64,000 bases of DNA, from positions 94,194,914 through 94,258,913 of the forward strand of contig NC_081555.1 of assembly GCF_963082655.1 (NCBI RefSeq). Direction: 5' to 3'. Below the pieces are notes generated by a model. It searched no databases and was not told where the DNA came from. It saw only the letters and a list, made by a program, of their open reading frames with translations. This DNA comes from Stomoxys calcitrans (Eukaryota > Arthropoda > Insecta > Diptera > Muscidae). Position numbers and translations under genes: made by a program. Below, in pieces: positions 11,301 through 26,300 of this stretch (position 1 is the stretch's first letter; each line of letters begins with the position of its first letter).

Positions 11301-14300
11301 ATCTTGGATAGGAAACTTAATTGGAAGTATCACATTCGGGAGCGTACTGAGAAGGCTCACAGATGTTGGGCACTATGTAGACGGGCAGTAGGCTCGAAAT
11401 GGGGCCTGAAACCGAGGCTAGTCCACTGACTCTACGGGAGCGTCATTAGACCAATGCTTACTTATGCCTCATTAGTTTGGTGGACTGTGATGGAGAAAAA
11501 GTTCAACGTTAGGATAATACTACAGGTTCAGAGATCATGTTGGCTTGGCATGGGCTGAGCGGTGACGACCCATATCCAGCCATAGACATACAGATTATGT
11601 ATGAGGCAGCCATTGAGGCTATGAGACTTAAGGCGATGGGAGAATGGATAGAGGATAGTAGCAGCTCAAACCATCGCGATATAATCGAGTCAACTATCGG
11701 AAATCTAGAAGTAATGAAAGAGATTTCCGATCGAATACCTGAGACGACACTTGAAGTCGAGTGCGATGCACTGCTGCCAGTGACACATTTTTGGATTGAC
11801 GGAACCCTAGTGTTGCCATCTGGAAGATCATCTTACACGGAAGGAACAAAGCTAGAGGACATAGTAGGCCTGGGGGTCTTCATTGAGAACCCAGGGACTG
11901 AGATCTGTTTTAGACTGCCTGACCATAATACTATACTGCATGCAGAGATTCGGGCGATCACGGAATGCGTGAGGTACCATCAGGGCAATTACAACCAGGA
12001 CGGTAAGATAACGAACAGTCTTGGAGTGTTAGAAAGAGATTAATGCCTTCTCTGAGGATGGCGCAATCCGCAAAGTTTGGATGCCGAGCCATAGCGGAGT
12101 AAGAGGTAATAAAAAAGGAGACGATTTCGCAGTGGAGGCCAGAGGACTACCGTCAATAAACTTGGTTAATCCGAAGCCTTTCTGGTCCGAGTTAAGGGCG
12201 TTTACTACGAACGCATTTAACACTGTGGAATAGCGAACGGTCGGTAGGACATCAAAATCCTATGGGGAGATCCGTATTTCCTATGGCATTGTCCTTTCGC
12301 GGCCAGCAGAAACCGGTACTTAGGTAGGGACACAATACCAGACATGAACCAACTTAGGAGTGTGGTATGGTCAGGTTAGGTTAGGATTAAGTGGCAGTCT
12401 GCCATCAGATTCACTTAGACGTTTTCGTCCATTGTGATGCCACAGGAACAGAAGAAGGAAGATGCCTGCTAGTTCCTACCGTTGAACCATCCAGATCGCT
12501 TTAAAAAGCCCATTAACTTGTCAGACAGGTTCTCAAAGAAATGAGAACCTAAAGTAAAACTCCTTCTGACTGCTAGTGCGGAACACACACACAGAAGGAG
12601 TTCTATAGTCTCTTCTTCTTCGATGTCCTCACAGCTTCTGCAAAAGTCGTTGCTGGTAACCTTCAGTCTGTCAGCATGTTTTCCGATTAGACAGTGACCT
12701 GTCATGACGGACACAATGACTGAGACATCTGTTCTAGCCAATGACAGAGAAGCGGCAGACTTCTTCGAGTCTAGAATAGGCCACATAGTTTTGGAATGGT
12801 CACAGCCCTCTCTTTGTTGTCCTTTGGGCCTGGTCCTGAAAACGTAGCTTACATGTCGCTAGAGGCATGCCAGTTTCCCTGGAATGTGTAGGGTAGTTCC
12901 TAATCTCGCAAGCTCGTCCGCTTTACAATTCCCTGGGATATCTTTGTGGTCCGGAACCCAGAATAGGTGAATTTTAAACTGTTCAGCCATCTCGTTTAAA
13001 GATCTGCAACAGTCGAGGGAGAACAATTAAGGATTTTGTAAGTGGCTCAGAATTCGTAACTAAAATTTTTCTTTTTCAAGGTTACTTTTCAGTATTAAGA
13101 GCGCACAACAAGCCGATTAATGGCCTAGGTGTATGTCCATAGTAGCGTGGGGCGGAATAGCGAAACAGTCGGTAGGACGGCGAAAATCTTATGGAGAGAT
13201 CCGGATTTCCTATGTCAATGCCCGGCTTTCTCGGCTAAAAGACACCGGTACTTAGGTGGGGACACAATACCAGACATGAAGCAACTTAGGGGCGTGGTAT
13301 GGAAGACAATTAAGGAGGCACGAAATTCCTAATTTAGATTTTCCTTTTTCGAGGTTACTTTTTAGCTTGTAGAGCGCACTACATTATTTCTGGCTTTGCT
13401 ATATATCACTATTGGCATGGGGCGGATTAATATCCTAAAATAACCCAAGTCCCCAGAAAAAAATTAAATTGGAAGTTTTTCTAAAATGTTCTTCATGATT
13501 TTTTGCAGATTTTAACATTTATTTATTTTAATGTGAACCTTTTGATTTGTTTTTAGAAAATACGAAAAAATTATTCCAACCCAGCAGAGATCAAAGTGGA
13601 TTAAAACCTCTGAATGGAATCAAGGCCTTAGCTATGGTTTTTATTTTATTTGGCCATGCAGCAACATTCATCTATGGAAGTCCCATGTACAACGTTAACT
13701 TTATAACTGAGGTAAATATTATTCAGTCTTATTTTACCAAAATTTTCCCCCGAAACGGCAAAACAAAATAGATGGTAGAATATTTTTACATTTTATATTC
13801 AGTTTTTTTAATTCGCACCGCACGAATATTTCTGCACCTCGTACAATAGGTATCTATTTAAACGGAAATTTGAAGCCACTCAAGACAGCTACAACTGCAT
13901 TATACTTTATACGATAGTTGTAAAACCCGACAGAAGTCCCAACAGCTGCTGTGTTGACATCAGTCCGCAGTATGTTGTCTGCTGCTAAATCCTTGGCTAA
14001 TGGGGGTGGTTGCACCAGGCTCGACTAGCCGACATGCCACTGGTGTGCAGAGTGGATTGAGCTCATGGGTGAATTTAATACCTAAACCTCTACCAAAGCC
14101 TCCATACACAGTTTTCTACACGCAAAAAATAATTCGTTTGACATAAATTCTTGTTGTGTTTTCTCGTACCTGGCAGCCATTTGTGTATTGCTCTAATGAT
14201 TTTTGTCATAGGAAATACCAACATTTTTGTACCGAGTTGCTCAACATACTGACTGCTGACTAAATAGTCCTAGGCTCGCTGTGAAAATACAGGCTAGATG

Positions 14301-17300
14301 AGGCGCCAGATAGTCTGCCTCCTTTTGTAGCATGGCGGGAAATATTTTATCAGATCCGTTTGACTTTAATGGTTTGAAGCACCTCAACGCTTCCTTGACC
14401 ATAAATTCCGTTATGATAAGTTCTCGAACAACCTCATTATTCCAAGATTCCGGTGCCTTTGTGAGTCCCGTCGTATCCTTTAGAAAATGCGTTTTCATCA
14501 AAAGCCTCAACATGTCCTCCGTTGACTCTGCTCTCACTCCCATGTCGTCTAATAAAGTTTTAGTTTGGACATGGGTTTTTAAGACAAACTGTTTCATCTT
14601 GGCGGCATCATTAACGCTATCGACCTGGTCGGAGAACAGCTTCCAGGAGGCACATTTTGCCGCTCCGGTAATTTTATTGTATTCCTTGAGCCGAGTGTTA
14701 TACACATCCCATCCGCCTATGACGCTGAACGCCTGGGTTCGAATCCTGGCGTGACCATCAGAAAAAAATTTCAGCGATGGTTTTCCCCTCCTAATGCTGG
14801 CAACATTTGTGAGGTAATATGCCATGTAAAACTTCTCTCCAAGAGGTGTCGCACTGCGGCACACCGTTCGGACTTGGCTATAAAAAGGAGGCCCTTTATC
14901 ATTGAGCTTAAACTTGAATCGGACTGCTTTAATTGATATGTGAGAAGTTTGCCCCTGTTCCTTAGTGGAATGTTCATGGGCAAAATTTGCAATTTGCATT
15001 ACCAAATTTTACGAAAAATCCTACCAAACCTGACCAAAACCTTCCAAATGTTTTACAAACCAAAATTATGTTTTATACCCACCACCGAAGAGTTAGCCAT
15101 ATTTCAACGATACAAAGTACTAAATCGTCGTTATTCATATAGGATCTAGACATGTCCCTCCGTCTTTTTGTCGAAATCACTCTATAGCCTTACGTTCAAA
15201 GATATCTTAATACAGCACATTTTATACCGATCTCCTGATTAGAAATCTTGAGTTCAGAAAGTAGTAGTTTTGCCCCGATTTCAAAGAATAACCGCGCCGA
15301 GTTTGGATAGAAGGATCTCCCGATTGACTTGCATGGAACACTCAACATCTGAGTATGGACTAGATCTGACCATATTTGTTTGAAGCTGCCACATAGCCCA
15401 AATTACCCATTGAAAGCATTCAACGCACAAAAACCTCATTTTTTTACCCAGAATTTACGAAGTTTTGAAAAAATCCCTTAATATTCGTACCAATGACAGT
15501 CAACATCAAAACGGCGTCTTCACTGAAATTTGAAGCAGTTAGACCACTTGTAACAGTATTTGGCCCCTCGACATCCATGGTTTTGTTCTACACTCTTAAC
15601 AATTACAATGAAACGAATTTTAAGTTATCATCGACAATTTTTCAGCAATTTACTTGGTATATATATGACGGAAAACCTACCAAAAATTGAGGTCAGCCTA
15701 CCAACCTAGCAAGAAAACAAAAACCTACCAATTTTTGGTAGGGACCTACCAAAAACGGCAACACTGTTCCCAATACACTTCCGCTTTTTTTGCGACGTGC
15801 TCTGTTGAAAAGTCTGCGAACCTCTTTCCCAATGTTGCGAATCTCCCCGGTCATCCAGAGTTTTTCTTGGGCTGATTGCCTTTCTCGAAGAGGACAACTA
15901 TCATCGAAAGACTCCACTCGTTTGGTCGTAATTATGTTGACGTTCAATGTCTTCTATGCTTGGACAATCTAAATTATCTTGCCCAAGTCTTCTTCTGAGT
16001 AGTCTTCCGAATTTTGGCCAGCTGGTTTTCAACTTTTTCGGCGCTGGCCGTACTATTCTAAACCTTATGTAAGGAATGTCTAAGAAGGAATGCTCCATGG
16101 AGATCCTCCAAACCCAGAAGTAGGCTAGGTTATATTAATCCGCTCCATGCCACTATGTGCATATACCTAAGCCAGTATTCGGCTTGTTGTGCGCTCTAAA
16201 AACTAAGATGTAATCTCTAAAAAGAAAATTTTAAGTTAGGAATTCCGTGCTACTTACAAAACCCTTAATTGTTTTCCATACCACTTCCCTAAGTTGGTTC
16301 ATGTCTGGTATCTTGTCCCCACCTAAGTACCGGTGTAAGCCCAAAAGTAACTTCGAGAAAGTTTTCGACAACATATGTATTTAATTTTATCTCGTGGGTA
16401 CACTTTGTCATTAAAGGTAATCGAACGCATATGCCAAGGGCATATTTGGCCCGGCACTGGATAGCTGTGAGTACTACACAGGCTGGATTGAAGTCCGATC
16501 TGTGTGGTATTCATTTCTGTCACGAGAAGCTGAGCTGCAAGCTACCGGGCGCGTCCACAGGTTGCGGATATGGAGCAGCTGCAACGGCAGTTGCGGACAA
16601 TCAGCGGTATCGAGTGGGAGGTTCTCAGTTAAAGGTCGGACGGCATCGGCTCTTGCATAAATACAGAGTGCTTATGATGCTTGATATGACAAGGCGAGTT
16701 ATTGCAAATTTTGCTCATGAACATTCCACTAAGGAACAGGGGCAAACTTCTCACATATCAATGAGTGCAGTCCCATTCAAGTTTAAGCTCAATGATAAGG
16801 GGCCTCCTTTTTAAGGCCGAGTCCGAATGGCGTGCCGTGCGACACCTCTTTGGAGAGAAGTTTTACATGGCATAGTACCTCATAAATGTTGCCAGCATTA
16901 GGAGGGAAAACCACCGCTGAAAATTTTTCTGATGGTCACGCCAGGATCCGAACCCAGGAGTTTAGAGTCATAGGCGGACATGCTAACCTCTGCGCTAAGA
17001 TGGCCGCGGTGTACGGTGGCGAGTTTTTGGCGCCTTTAAATAAGCAATGGCTACCCTGTTCCCACCCCGAACGGTCCTTTGGACCAGAACGAGCTTGTTC
17101 ACCTACAGGAAACTTAACGAGGATCTCTACCTCGACATGAGAGTGTGGCTACAACAACATATTTGGCGCTCGATCCGATCACACAGTTCTGCACATGAAT
17201 CCAGGCATCCACAGTTCCATTCGCTTCTTGGAAACCAAACTAATGCCTCCTATAGAAACTTCTTAAAATTTTATTTCTGTAGAAAATTTGGTCAAATTTA

Positions 17301-20300
17301 GAATATGCAAATGCTTCTAATTTGGGTTAATTTTTCATAAAATAGCTGAACACGTACTTTTTTGTGTGTACATTTACTCCGTTTAGAAGTTGAACTGCTA
17401 CTTTTATGAAAATACAAAAATTCCCACGAAGTCATTGATTACCAATAAAGAACCTCTTCTTAAGCTTGACGCCAAAAAACTGCATTGCTTTGCACTACAC
17501 TGGGTACTGATAAACAAAAATTTTGAAGAAAAAACAAAAAACAAAGCACGCTTCTTTCTACTAAAGAGAGTAAGTGCGTAGTATTGCACCGCATGCTTAA
17601 AATATACCTTGGCTGTAGAAACCAAAGTGACTAAGTCAACTTTTTGCGTTGAGTTAGTCGCTATTTCATGCAATGAAAATAACTAATGTCGTTATTGGTA
17701 GAAACTAAGTAAGATTCGATGCGGGCGAACTTTAATGAATTTTACTTATTGTATTTCAAATTAATTTTGTTAATTAACCTTCTTTCCAATCTATCTTTTC
17801 TTGCAGAATTCAAAAAGTGCTCTCTATGGCTTCATTACAAATTCCTTGCTATTCGTCGATATCTATCTATTGTTGAGTGGCTATCTATTCTTTCGATTGG
17901 TCATTGTCGAGCTGGAGAGAAGAAAGGGAAAATTAAATCCTCTTGTGCTATATGTAGGCCGATATATAAGACTGACACCAGCTTATATGGTGGTTATTGG
18001 TTTCTATATGACCTGGTTCACCAGCATCAGTAGTGGGCCCATATGGCGAGAGAGAATCGAACTGCAACAGGATCGTTGTCTACAGTCATGGTGGTTGAAT
18101 ATTTTATATGTCAATAACTACATTAATTCTGACAAATTGGTAAGGCTTTCATCATATAACAATGAGATTATCAAAAGAAACGTAGCTTTTTACTTTCTTT
18201 TTTAGTGTATGTTCCAGTCTTGGTATCTCTCGGCCGATACCCAACTGTTCTTTGTGGCGCCTATGGTTTTGTTTCTGATTTATAAATGCCGAAAAATTGG
18301 TTTAGCCGTTTTGACCGCTTTAACACTTATAACTTCTGCCATACCCTTTGTTGTGACCTATGTGGAAAAAGTGCAACCCACCTTGATGGTCAGTAGCAGG
18401 TGAGTAATTTAGTGAAATGTTGAAGAATTACAGATTTTCTCTACATTTTGTTTTTCGAAACTTGTAATTTTAGGGAAGCTGAGGATCTGCTCAAGAGTGA
18501 ATATTATCATGATAACTACATTAAGACTCATATGCGCGCTTCGGCTTATTTTATTGGCTTAGCTGTGGGTTATTTGGCCCATGTTATGCAAAGTAAAAGG
18601 TAAGCTCTCTAAAGTTTAAGGGGAATAACAAAGTTTTCTTAAACACACGAAAGAAGAAAACTTAAGACTCATATTTAGACGTGGGGGAAACTGCTTTCTT
18701 TTATCGGTAAGATCGAGTTTTATATTCTCTGCCCCATGGATTTTCCATGTTAATTACCCTTCAGTACGCAGCTCTTAATAGCAGCATTCATGGACATATA
18801 TTTTAGTATTCGAATTAGAATTACGGAGTAGGTTTTTATTTTCTTGGTGGTAGGTTGGTAGGCTGATCTCAATTTTTGGTAGGTTTTTCCATCATATATA
18901 TACCAAGTAAATTAATGAAAAAATCGACGATGATAACTCAAAATTCGTTTCTTTGAAATCGTTAAGAGTGCAGAACAAAACAATGGAACAAATACTGTTA
19001 CAAACAAATACTGTTACAAGAGGTATAACTGCTTCAAATTTCAGTGAAAACGCCAAATTTCAGTTCTGATATTAACTGTAAATGGTTCCAAACTTCGTAA
19101 ATTCTGAGTTAAAAAATTTGGTTCTTGTGCGTTGAATGTCTTTAATCTGAAATCAGGGCTATGTGGCAGCTGCATACACATATGGTCCATACTCAGATGT
19201 TGAGGGTTCCATGCAACTCACTGTAACAGCGAATATGGGTAGTAAAGCGAACTTTTGGGCTCAAAATATTTAAATCGGGAGAATGCTTTAACCACCCACG
19301 GCGCGGTTGTTCTTTGAAATCGGGGCAAAACTACAACTTTCTGAACTCAAGATTTCTTATGGAAAGATCGGTATAAAGGGTTCTATATCAAGATATAGGC
19401 CATCTTTGAGCGTATATAGAGTGATTTAGACAAAAAGACGGACGGACATTTCGAGATCCTATATGAATAACGACGATCTAGTACTTTGTAGTGTTAAAAA
19501 ATGGTGGCGGTTACAAAAAGTATACCACATTTTTGGCTTGTAAAACATTTGGTAGGGTTTGGTAGGATTTTTCTTAAATTTTGGGAGGAAATTATTTTCT
19601 TGAATGGCAACACTGATTGGGACCATTAGGTGAGCAAATCATCCATTAGCGTATCGCTTCATATTCTTCTATCAACCAACACGCAAGGGATGTCCCCTAT
19701 AAATGCAGTGCATTGCGTTGGTGAATGAAAATAAGAAATTGGAGGAGGGGAAAAGTATGTAGTGTTTATTGACATTCTCTCTGTAATGCATGGTTCGATC
19801 CGCTGGCCAATTACAAACGGGTGTGAGTTCCTGGAATGTCTAGTACTTCTGACAAACATCCTTACATCAGGAATGAGAAGACGAATATCAGATGATCACA
19901 CATCATGAAAGTACCGATAGAACAGCACCAAACAATACACATTACGACGATGTTTAGGTTATGTTAGGTTAGATGTTTAGGTTAGACATGTTTAGGTTAG
20001 ACATACACCTAAGCCAGTAATCGGTTTGTTGTGCGCTCTAAAAACTAAAATGTAACTTCGAAGAAGAAAATTTTAAGTAAGAAATTCGGTAATTGTTTTC
20101 CGTATCACTCTTCTATGTTGGTTCATGTCTGGTATCTTCCCCCCCGTAAGAAGCTCAGAAGGAGTGAAGTAATTATTAAACCGTTTAAGGAATCCTAAGC
20201 AGTTGAATGCTTCTTTCAAAACTTCGAATACATGTTCAGCCCAACGGACATCACTTTGTATTTAAATGCCCAGAACAACAGCAGCTTCTGAGTGTTTAAC

Positions 20301-23300
20301 ATCTATACTGTTTATAGACAGAGATAATCTTAATGGGGCAGCGCATCGTTAGTGTGACAACAAATAGCAGTCACCATTCCATGCATTAAAATCCACTCGA
20401 CCCCACTCAGAAAAGTCCAGCAAATCCTGACAGAGTGTATCGTCCATAATCCGCCTCTTATCCTCAATCTCTCAAAGACTCGTCCTAAGGTCGAATGAGT
20501 ACGAATGACATGTTCCGATTCGTTGTCTGACTCTGCAGAATGTTGATGAAAATAAGAAAAAGAGAAGGAGAAAGGACAGAGTCCTGTGGTACATCTGCGG
20601 TCAATTTATGCTCATTCGATGAGAACCCATCTATAACGACTCGTATAGTGGGATCTCTGAGTAAGCTCGAAATAAATCGAACAGACATTGGCGACACCAA
20701 ATGCTACAAGCTTTGATAGTAGTGCACCGTGCCAGACCCTATCAAATGCCTTGGAAATATCCAGAGCCACAACCTTAGTCTTACCAAACTGGTGGATTGA
20801 GGGACTCCAACGCTCCGACAGAAATGTCATGAGGTCGCCCATAGAGCGATTTCTGCGGAACCCATACTGTTTGTGGCTTAGAAGACCATTAGACTCTAAA
20901 TACCTCACAATATGGTGATTAACCATGCTCTTCATAACCTTGGAATGAGCGGAGCATATCGTAATTGACCGGTAATTCGCAGGGTTGTTCGCCTCACCCT
21001 TCTTGGGTAAACGTTCGCAACATCCACCACGCGGGGAAGACTCCCGCTCGGTAAGCAAGATTGAAAAGGTTGCGTAATGGACGAGCAAGCGTCGAAGAAC
21101 ATTTGCGCAAGACAAGTGTTGATATGCCATGCCGGCCTGAGGATTTATTTACGTCGGGATTCTCAAGAGTGCTTTTACCTCCATGAGTTCGAAAAAATAT
21201 CTGACGCATGACGCTAGATACATTTTCGATTAGAGGGAGTGGTTGATTGCTATCCGGCAGGGAAGAGTTCCCTGCAAATATATTAACCAACATGTTAGCC
21301 TTATTAACCAGGTCAGTGAACGTTTGATCATCCTTAACAAGATTTGGAATAGATGAAGAACTACCATTTGCCCTTCATGTAGAAGCAAGAACCTTAGTAC
21401 GTAGCACAGTGGGCCAAATGGCAAAAAAAGTGGAAATAAGTCTACAACTTTTTATCTGTTGATTTTAGCCATACAAAATGTTCTAGACATTTGTAGAGGA
21501 GGACATAGGCTTTCAGAAAAGTGCTGTTGTTGGTCCATATCTTTAATACAGGGTGAGCTACAGGGTGTCAAAGTTGACCACTTTTGACTTCTCCAAGCTT
21601 CTGGGGGCCATAACTTTTGATCTACTCAACCGATTTACATGATTTAGGACTCTAGAGAAAGAGCTTGACAAGATCTAAAAAACTTATGCATAAAGTACCA
21701 TGCCATCGTGTACTGTTAAGGAGTTATGAATTGTTTAATTTTAAAATATGAAAATTTGGCCTTGGTTTTTTTCAGTGTTTTTTAAATAACTCCGTCAATT
21801 TTAAAGCTATAAACTTCATACTTCACACAAATTATGCCAGCATATGTGTGCATAAAATACAAAAGGAATCACGTGAATATCTTTGGCGGTTTAAAAATGG
21901 CATCGTTTTCAATATGAAAAATATTTTTTTTGTCAAAAAATTGCAAAATTTTTCAAAAAAGATACTCCCATTTCCTTTAAGTTTTCGCAAACTTTGGCCG
22001 TCAAAGCATTATCATTTCTTTCCATTTTCACAAAGTCGAGGTATTAAGAAAAGTTTTAAGTGCTAATTTGGCTAATTTCGATATCAAACAACACCGTTAT
22101 CTTAAGACCAAAATGGCCAATTTTTTTACTAAACTTCAAAAGTTTCTCACTGGAAAAAAAGTTCCACGGGGATTTTTTCGCTTTTTTTGAACTTAAATGA
22201 AAGCTTAAAATGTTCCCAACATTTTAAGGTATGTCTCGCCATATCCTAGCCATAAATGAGATCGTAGCGATCAAAATACTGAAAAAAGTCAATTTTCAAG
22301 TAGTGCTATATTCATTGCTAAAAAACAAGTATTACGTCACATTTTATTGCAAAGATGTTAAATAAACTTTTATTTGGTAACACTTCTTCTACAAAACACA
22401 AAAAGAATCATGGAAATATCTCTATTCTATTCCATTTTATGGAACCGGCAATAAAAAAGTCAATTTTTCAAAAAAGTCGAATTTCCCAAATTTTGTTTTT
22501 GTTGTCCTAATTGCACATGACACACTATAGCCATATTTACGCAACATACCTTATCGTAAAGGAAATTTTCATACCTTTCCAACAATGTATAAAACATTTC
22601 TCAACTCGGATTCTATCTACTCTAAAATTCATTTACACTTCATTAAACTCTATATAAAAATGTCTATTTGTGAAATGGAACCTTATATGGGGCCTACACT
22701 AAAACATTGATAGATTTGCCCAGGGTTTACAATACAAATGTGTTAGAATAAAAAAAGGTCTCCTGCCAAAGTTTAAAAAAATTGGAATAAAAATATGTGT
22801 TTTAGAGCGAAAACACTTCGCATCGGCGTGCGTTTGTATAGTACCTACATCTATTTTTAATGTAAGCTGATGATTTTTGAATAAAAAGTAACCTAGAAAT
22901 ATACCTGCATATATATATATATTTGTGTTAAGATTTGATGCAGACAAATGTTACCTGTTTCGCTATGTCGAATTCCCAGGAAATCCACCGTATCAATGAA
23001 TGTGAAAAAACCTACCCATAAAAAATTCATTGTCATTTTTTTTTAACCAAATTCGAGTCCAGGTAAATAATTATAGAAGAGTAAGTAAAAAGAGGCACTT
23101 TGGACCCCTTTTTACGATTGCGTCTGATACCTGAAATGGGTCATTAATTGTGAATATATAGCATAAATATTTGAACAAAATCCAAATTTTCTTCATTATA
23201 TTTTGTAGAGGCGTAAAGGACATTTATAAGTTATGGAAGTCATACTGAAGTATTCCACTCTTTCGAAAATTGTATGGGACATCAAAAATGATTCCAAATC

Positions 23301-26300
23301 ATACACGGAGTCATTTAAGGAACTTGTTTACACTTTGGACCACATATATGGAATAAGGCTAAATAAAGACGCTTTAGACAAACTTGAAAAATTCTACAAA
23401 TCATTTGAGAGAAGGTTGCCAGAATGTTCATTCGCAAAAATCAAGTTTTTCAAAATGTATGAGAAGTGGCTGAAATCGGATCTACTTATTGAAATTAAAC
23501 CGCTGATTCCCGGCCGGCCTAGCAAAGCATACGACGAAGTTACGGAGAAAACCAAAAAGAAAAAACAAGAGGAACTATTGGCGGCACATCCGCCAAATTT
23601 AATAAAAGATACGTTCAAAACAGCATTGTTAAAAACACATCCAAAAAATGTTGGACGAATTGTCGATGTTTTACCATTAGCATCTCCGAAAAGGGTAAAG
23701 AGAATGGTAGAAAGTATTCCAACTCCAAAATCGACTACAGAATTCACGGAGGAAGATGCACTGGCCCTGATTTTGAACCTAGGCCTCTCAAGAAACAAAT
23801 ACTCAACAATGAGGAAGGCTCTTCGTGAAAAAGGATGGGGTTGTTTACCCTCAAAACATAAATTGTACAACACCAGGACGAAAATGGTGCCATCAAATAT
23901 ATACGTGGACGAAATAAAAGCAAGAGTGAAACTTGCTGATCTTGTTGAAAATACAGCTGTTAGAATTATTTCTAATTTTACTGAAGAACAGTTGAACACA
24001 TGTAATAATTCCGAAGTGGTTTTGATCAGCAAATGGGGTTGTGATGGATCATCTGGATTTTCCGAATATAAGCAACAAACAGAAATAGATACCAACTTCG
24101 CATCAATTTTCATGGCATCATTAGTACCATTGAGAATGAGATTGTACAAGGACCAATCTTCATCATCGAAAGAAAATGCATTTCAAGATATATGGATAAA
24201 TAGAACACCTGGGTCAAAATATTTATGTCGCCCAATTCGGTTTGAGTATACAAAGGAAGACCGGAACACAACACGATCTTTGGTGAACGAAATAAAGGAA
24301 GAAATTGCTGCATTACCCATGATTGTTATAAACCAATTGGGAAGAAATATAAAAGTTTCGTTTCAACTACAACTCACTATGATCGATGGAAAGGTGGCAA
24401 ACGCATTAACTGGCGTTATGTCCAATTGGAGATGCAATATTTGTGGCAAGAAGAATGGGCAATTCGAGGACAAGTCTGATGAAAATTTAGTAAACGAAAA
24501 TGCGCTCAATTTCGGTATTTCGCCCCTGCACTGTAGAATTCGATTCATGGAGTATTGTTTGCATTTATCGTATGACCTTAAATATCGGACTAGCCCTGGA
24601 AACCGCGATGTCTCTGCTAGAAACAACCAAGATCTTCACAAAATGAGGCAGGAAGAGAAGAATCGAATCCAGTTGGAGTTTAAACAAAAGGGACTTATAA
24701 TAGATAAACCTCTTTACGGATACGGAAGCACAAATGATGGCAACTCGGCAAGGCGGTTTTTTGAGGACCCCGTATCGACATCTAAAATAACCGGTCTTGA
24801 TGAACACTTGCTAAGACGATTCAAAGTGATTTTGGCTGTAATCAATAGCAAAAAGATGATAAATTCAACCAAATTTGAAGCTTATAGTAATGACACAAAA
24901 AACATTTTATCTGATTTATATTCGTGGAAAGCTTTAACACCGACAGTACATAAAGTCTTACATCATGGCAAGGAAATTGTGGAATACAACATACTTCCGT
25001 TAGGAGAACTTACAGAAGAAGCTCAGGAATCCCGTAATAGAGATGTTAAACAGTTCCGGCTTTTCAATACCCGAAAGAGCACCAAATTTAACGAAAATTA
25101 TGATTTACTTCAATATTTATTGTTATCGTCTGATCCGGTACTATACAGCATCAGAACTAAATGGCTACCAAAAATATGTGACGATATAGATAAGGACGAT
25201 CCCGATGCCATTCAAATTAAAGAGCTTTTAAATTTTGATACCTTAGATTATTTGGTAGAGAATAAAATCAAATAATACAAAACTAAAATGCTTTTTTATT
25301 TTGGGAGTAGCTAATATACATATAAACGCACGCCGATGCGAAGTGTTTTCGCTCTAAAACACATATTTTTATTCCAATTTTTTTAAACTTTGGCAGGAGA
25401 CCTTTTTTTATTCTAACACATTTGTATTGTAAACCCTGGGCAAATCTATCAATGTTTTAGTGTAGGCCCCATATAAGGTTCCATTTCACAAATAGACATT
25501 TTTATATAGAGTTTAATGAAGTGTAAATGAATTTTAGAGTAGATAGAATCCGAGTTGAGAAATGTTTTATACATTGTTGGAAAGGTATGAAAATTTCCTT
25601 TACGATAAGGTATGTTGCGTAAATATGGCTATAGTGTGTCATGTGCAATTAGGACAACAAAAACAAAATTTGGGAAATTCGACTTTTTTGAAAAATTGAC
25701 TTTTTTATTGCCGGTTCCATAAAATGGAATAGAATAGAGATATTTCCATGATTCTTTTTGTGTTTTGTAGAAGAAGTGTTACCAAATAAAAGTTTATTTA
25801 ACATCTTTGCAATAAAATGTGACGTAATACTTGTTTTTTAGCAATGAATATAGCACTACTTGAAAATTGACTTTTTTCAGTATTTTGATCGCTACGATCT
25901 CATTTATGGCTAGGATATGGCGAGACATACCTTAAAATGTTGGGAACATTTTAAGCTTTCATTTAAGTTCAAAAAAAGCGAAAAAATCCCCGTGGAACTT
26001 TTTTTCCAGTGAGAAACTTTTGAAGTTTAGTAAAAAAATTGGCCATTTTGGTCTTAAGATAACGGTGTTGTTTGATATCGAAATTAGCCAAATTAGCACT
26101 TAAAACTTTTCTTAATACCTCGACTTTGTGAAAATGGAAAGAAATGATAATGCTTTGACGGCCAAAGTTTGCGAAAACTTAAAGGAAATGGGAGTATCTT
26201 TTTTGAAAAATTTTGCAATTTTTTGACAAAAAAAATATTTTTCATATTGAAAACGATGCCATTTTTAAACCGCCAAAGATATTCACGTGATTCCTTTTGT

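Larger units (their letters stand above)
19668..21404 (-). mobile_element. LINE3 copy a, RT and 3' part (split by Transib)
   Basis: Minus-strand frames encode a non-LTR reverse transcriptase: NPANYRSITICSAHSKVMKS, GLLSHKQYGFRRNRSMGDLM and KVVALDISKAFDRVWHGALL. The 3' end (19668-19960) matches the other LINE3 copy at 36900. Frameshifts and stops show it is dead. A LINE2 tail (about 19960-20146) replaces or interrupts it. The endonuclease half lies beyond the Transib insertion at 26755-27785. Confidence 0.82.

Noticed and set aside
14241..15005. 254-codon open frame on the minus strand
   Set aside because: It is a chimera: the first half is SINE-A read antisense, the second half a LINE2 linker and RT start. 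It is not a gene.
21848..22066. 72-residue frames in both Transib inverted repeats
   Set aside because: They exist twice only because the arms are duplicated; no start context, domain or conservation supports a protein.
23394..24149. 251-codon antisense frame
   Set aside because: It is a shadow of the Transib transposase gene, with AT-rich antisense composition and no domain.
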